Positions 62,597-64,000 of a stretch of 64,000 nt of DNA are shown one piece after another. The notes under the pieces were generated by a model. It saw nothing but the letters and a program-made list of their open reading frames with translations, was not told the origin of the DNA and did not search any database. The position numbers and the translations under genes were made by a program. Origin of the DNA: Firmicutes bacterium ADurb.Bin146 (GTDB lineage Bacteria; Bacillota; Clostridia; DUPQ01); assembly GCA_002070475.1 (NCBI GenBank), contig MWDI01000017.1, positions 1 through 64,000 on the forward strand. Reading direction: 5' to 3'. The first letter of the stretch is position 1; every line of letters starts with the position of its first letter.

Positions 62597-62980
62597 CTAA
62601 AATAATCCCACAGAATATACCGTATTTACTCCAATAAGATATGAGTAGTAGCAATGTGTAAAATACCAACCTGTGTTAATAGTTGTTACGATACCAACAA
62701 ATGAGGTTTGTGGAAAAGCTATCCTAGAATCTGTATACACAGTTGAATAACCAGATTGCATGTAGTTAAAATCTTGGATAACATTTATCTTAGATGGACC
62801 AGCATAACTCATCTCGCCACTCAAATAATTTGAACTAAAACTGGAACTGCAATTATAGTTATATCCATTGTATGTGCTCTCGTAATAGTCTGATGATGCG
62901 GATACTGGAATGATGCTGTAGGATAGCAGTATAAGCAGCATTATTAATAATGATAAACTTTTTTTATAATTTAATTTCAT
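62597..62980 (-). CDS. Small secreted protein, array unit 3
   Basis: 127 residues, closely similar to unit 1: signal peptide, 'SSDYYESTYNGYNYNCSSSF', 'GEMSYAGPSKINV', 'IAFPQTSFVG', and a late Cys in 'FTHCYYSYL'. AAAGGA lies upstream of the ATG. Confidence 0.85.
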   Translation of the reverse strand: MKLNYKKSLSLLIMLLILLSYSIIPVSASSDYYESTYNGYNYNCSSSFSSNYLSGEMSYAGPSKINVIQDFNYMQSGYSTVYTDSRIAFPQTSFVGIVTTINTGWYFTHCYYSYLIGVNTVYSVGLF

Positions 62981-63028
62981 TTTATTATTTCCTTTCTATT
63001 CTTTTAATATTTTTATTACATGTATATT

Positions 63029-63059
63029 AAGGTGCATAAACATTATGCTTATTCACCTT
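63029..63059 (-). other. Leader hairpin, array unit 3
   Basis: Outer AAGGT/ACCTT and inner GCATAA/TTATGC stems as in unit 2, overlapping the leader stop codon. Confidence 0.6.
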
Positions 63060-63099
63060 AATGAACATATCGTATAAAGCATTTGAATGTTATTTCCAT
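63058..63099 (-). CDS. 13-codon leader ORF, array unit 3
   Basis: CTCCTT on the plus strand just above it gives AAGGAG with a 7-base spacer to ATG (63099); reads MEITFKCFIRYVH and TAA, identical to unit 1. Confidence 0.65.
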   Translation of the reverse strand: MEITFKCFIRYVH

Positions 63100-63168
63100 A
63101 GCAAATCTCCTTGTATATTAATCAGCAATAATGTGGGCTTTTTGAAATATGTTTCTCTGTGGCTTCAT

Positions 63169-63195
63169 AGTATAATTTGGTATTACCGTTGTCAA
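63169..63195 (-). promoter_or_regulatory. Conserved promoter-like element, array unit 3
   Basis: TTGACA (63195-63190) and TATACT (63174-63169), 15 bases apart. Confidence 0.6.
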
Positions 63196-63252
63196 GGAGC
63201 TTTTATCTGTTAATTGTAAGCTATCCTTGTATCAGGTCAGCTTTAATTTGTA

Positions 63253-64000
63253 TTAGTCCTCAATCTTATGGAACATCAGATTACCGGACCCTATCTCGGA
63301 TTTGTCTATGTAGTAATCGGGTTTCTCATTAAAGTTGGATGCGAATATTATATACCCATCTATATCACCTACGAAGCTACCTAGTGTAGATTTGCCATAC
63401 ACCTTATCGAATTTAACACTGTCTATGAGATTGTAGTCCCAGTCATATATGTAAAGAATCTGATTCGTAAAATCCTGTGTTTTACTGTTGCAATGTATTA
63501 GGTATATATAATCAGGATAATATAAGGCACTGCATATGCCTTCGTTTTCAAACTCTAAAGCTTTCATTTGTTTCATCTCTTTTGTATCTATATCTATTTC
63601 ATAGAACCCTTTATTGTTAATATAGCAATAACCTGTATCATCAATTATGTAATACGCGCTAGGGCCTCCAAAAGCATCTGACAATTCGGACCAGCTTTTC
63701 GAAATTGTAGAATAAGAATATAACGAAACAAATTTTGAGTTGTCAGGAATATTTGCAATTATATATATATTATCATCGTCTATCATAAACAGGGATATTT
63801 TCAGTATCGCATCATTTGTCAGTACTATTTCAGGCTTTGAATCATCATCTACTTTTGCTCTGTAAAGGTTGTTATCATCGTTTCCTATTGCTCCGAGACA
63901 GCCGCCCTTTGTTATTACATAATAAAAGTATCCGTTATGGAAAAATCCGAAATTGCTGTCATATCCCTCATACAAAGTCTTTACTCTCTTATGATTGCTT
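63253..64000 (-). CDS. Propeller-like lipoprotein, array unit 4 (5' end outside window)
   Basis: 249 codons visible; the frame is open to the window edge and matches unit 3 from 'NHKRVKTLYEGYD' onward, so the N-terminal third lies beyond 64000. It has 'GGCLGAIGNDDNNLYR', 'FGGPSAYYIIDDTGYCYINN' and ends 'YIDKSEIGSGNLMFHKIED'. Differences from unit 3 cluster near the end ('YGKSTLGSFVGDIDGY'). The array therefore continues to the right. Confidence 0.88.
   Translation of the reverse strand, partial: SNHKRVKTLYEGYDSNFGFFHNGYFYYVITKGGCLGAIGNDDNNLYRAKVDDDSKPEIVLTNDAILKISLFMIDDDNIYIIANIPDNSKFVSLYSYSTISKSWSELSDAFGGPSAYYIIDDTGYCYINNKGFYEIDIDTKEMKQMKALEFENEGICSALYYPDYIYLIHCNSKTQDFTNQILYIYDWDYNLIDSVKFDKVYGKSTLGSFVGDIDGYIIFASNFNEKPDYYIDKSEIGSGNLMFHKIED

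Overview
The window is AT-rich chromosomal DNA from a low-GC Gram-positive anaerobe, most likely a member of the Clostridia. The evidence is strong Shine-Dalgarno sequences throughout, the large Firmicutes-type SRP RNA in front of dnaX-ybaB-recR, an nfeD-floA pair, an rpiB/upp/dCMP deaminase/wecA/wecB string, a Gram-positive Tad-type pilus cluster with an Flp1-like pilin, and many zinc-ribbon and 'C-x4-C-x-H' lipoproteins of gut-clostridial type. I cannot name a genus.

Layout. 1-8.8 kb: the 3' part of a giant exported repeat protein (start outside the window), closed by a terminator. 8.9-11 kb: two tandem GH172 (former DUF2961) glycosidases. 11.1-13.1 kb: two zinc-ribbon proteins and a convergent nucleoside hydrolase. 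13.2-18.1 kb: a compact operon with two COG0701/ArsP-like permeases (one whole, one split in two genes), a ferredoxin-DUF2703 fusion, a membrane thioredoxin, CcdA, a cysteine-rich small thioredoxin and a CX5R arsenate reductase; together a probable metalloid detoxification system with its own thiol relay. 18.2-25 kb: PlsC-like acyltransferase with a zinc ribbon, a CofE-like ligase, HD hydrolase, zinc-ribbon/propeller membrane protein, NfeD, FloA and a small partner. glmS follows on the minus strand. 27-31.6 kb: minimal Tad cluster. 31.7-39.7 kb: housekeeping and envelope precursor genes, including an rpiB-upp fusion that keeps the upp ribosome binding site. 39.8-42.5 kb: SRP RNA, dnaX, ybaB, recR. 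42.5-46.5 kb: a heterodimeric multidrug-type ABC exporter behind a leader peptide and a terminator that covers its ribosome binding site, an arrangement like bmrB-bmrCD.

From 46.5 kb onward most genes lie on the minus strand and the region looks accessory. It starts with an intact ISL3-family insertion sequence with perfect inverted repeats and an 8-bp target duplication, followed by a PIG-L deacetylase, an SDR epimerase, an HELFH putative metalloprotein, decayed genes (a DUF3795 gene joined to a DUF4143 remnant; a frameshifted HD-like gene), tRNA-Val(GAC), glycerate kinase, an aldo/keto reductase and an ABC transporter.

The right end (57.7-64 kb) is a tandem array of units, each made of a secreted ~127-residue protein followed by a ~390-residue propeller-like lipoprotein. 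Every unit is preceded by a nearly identical ~275-bp region with a promoter-like element, a 13-codon leader ORF with a perfect ribosome binding site, and a hairpin that overlaps the leader stop codon. This array, with its leader cassette and the ABC transporter at its downstream end, and the thiol/metalloid operon at 13-18 kb are the best candidates for undescribed systems here.
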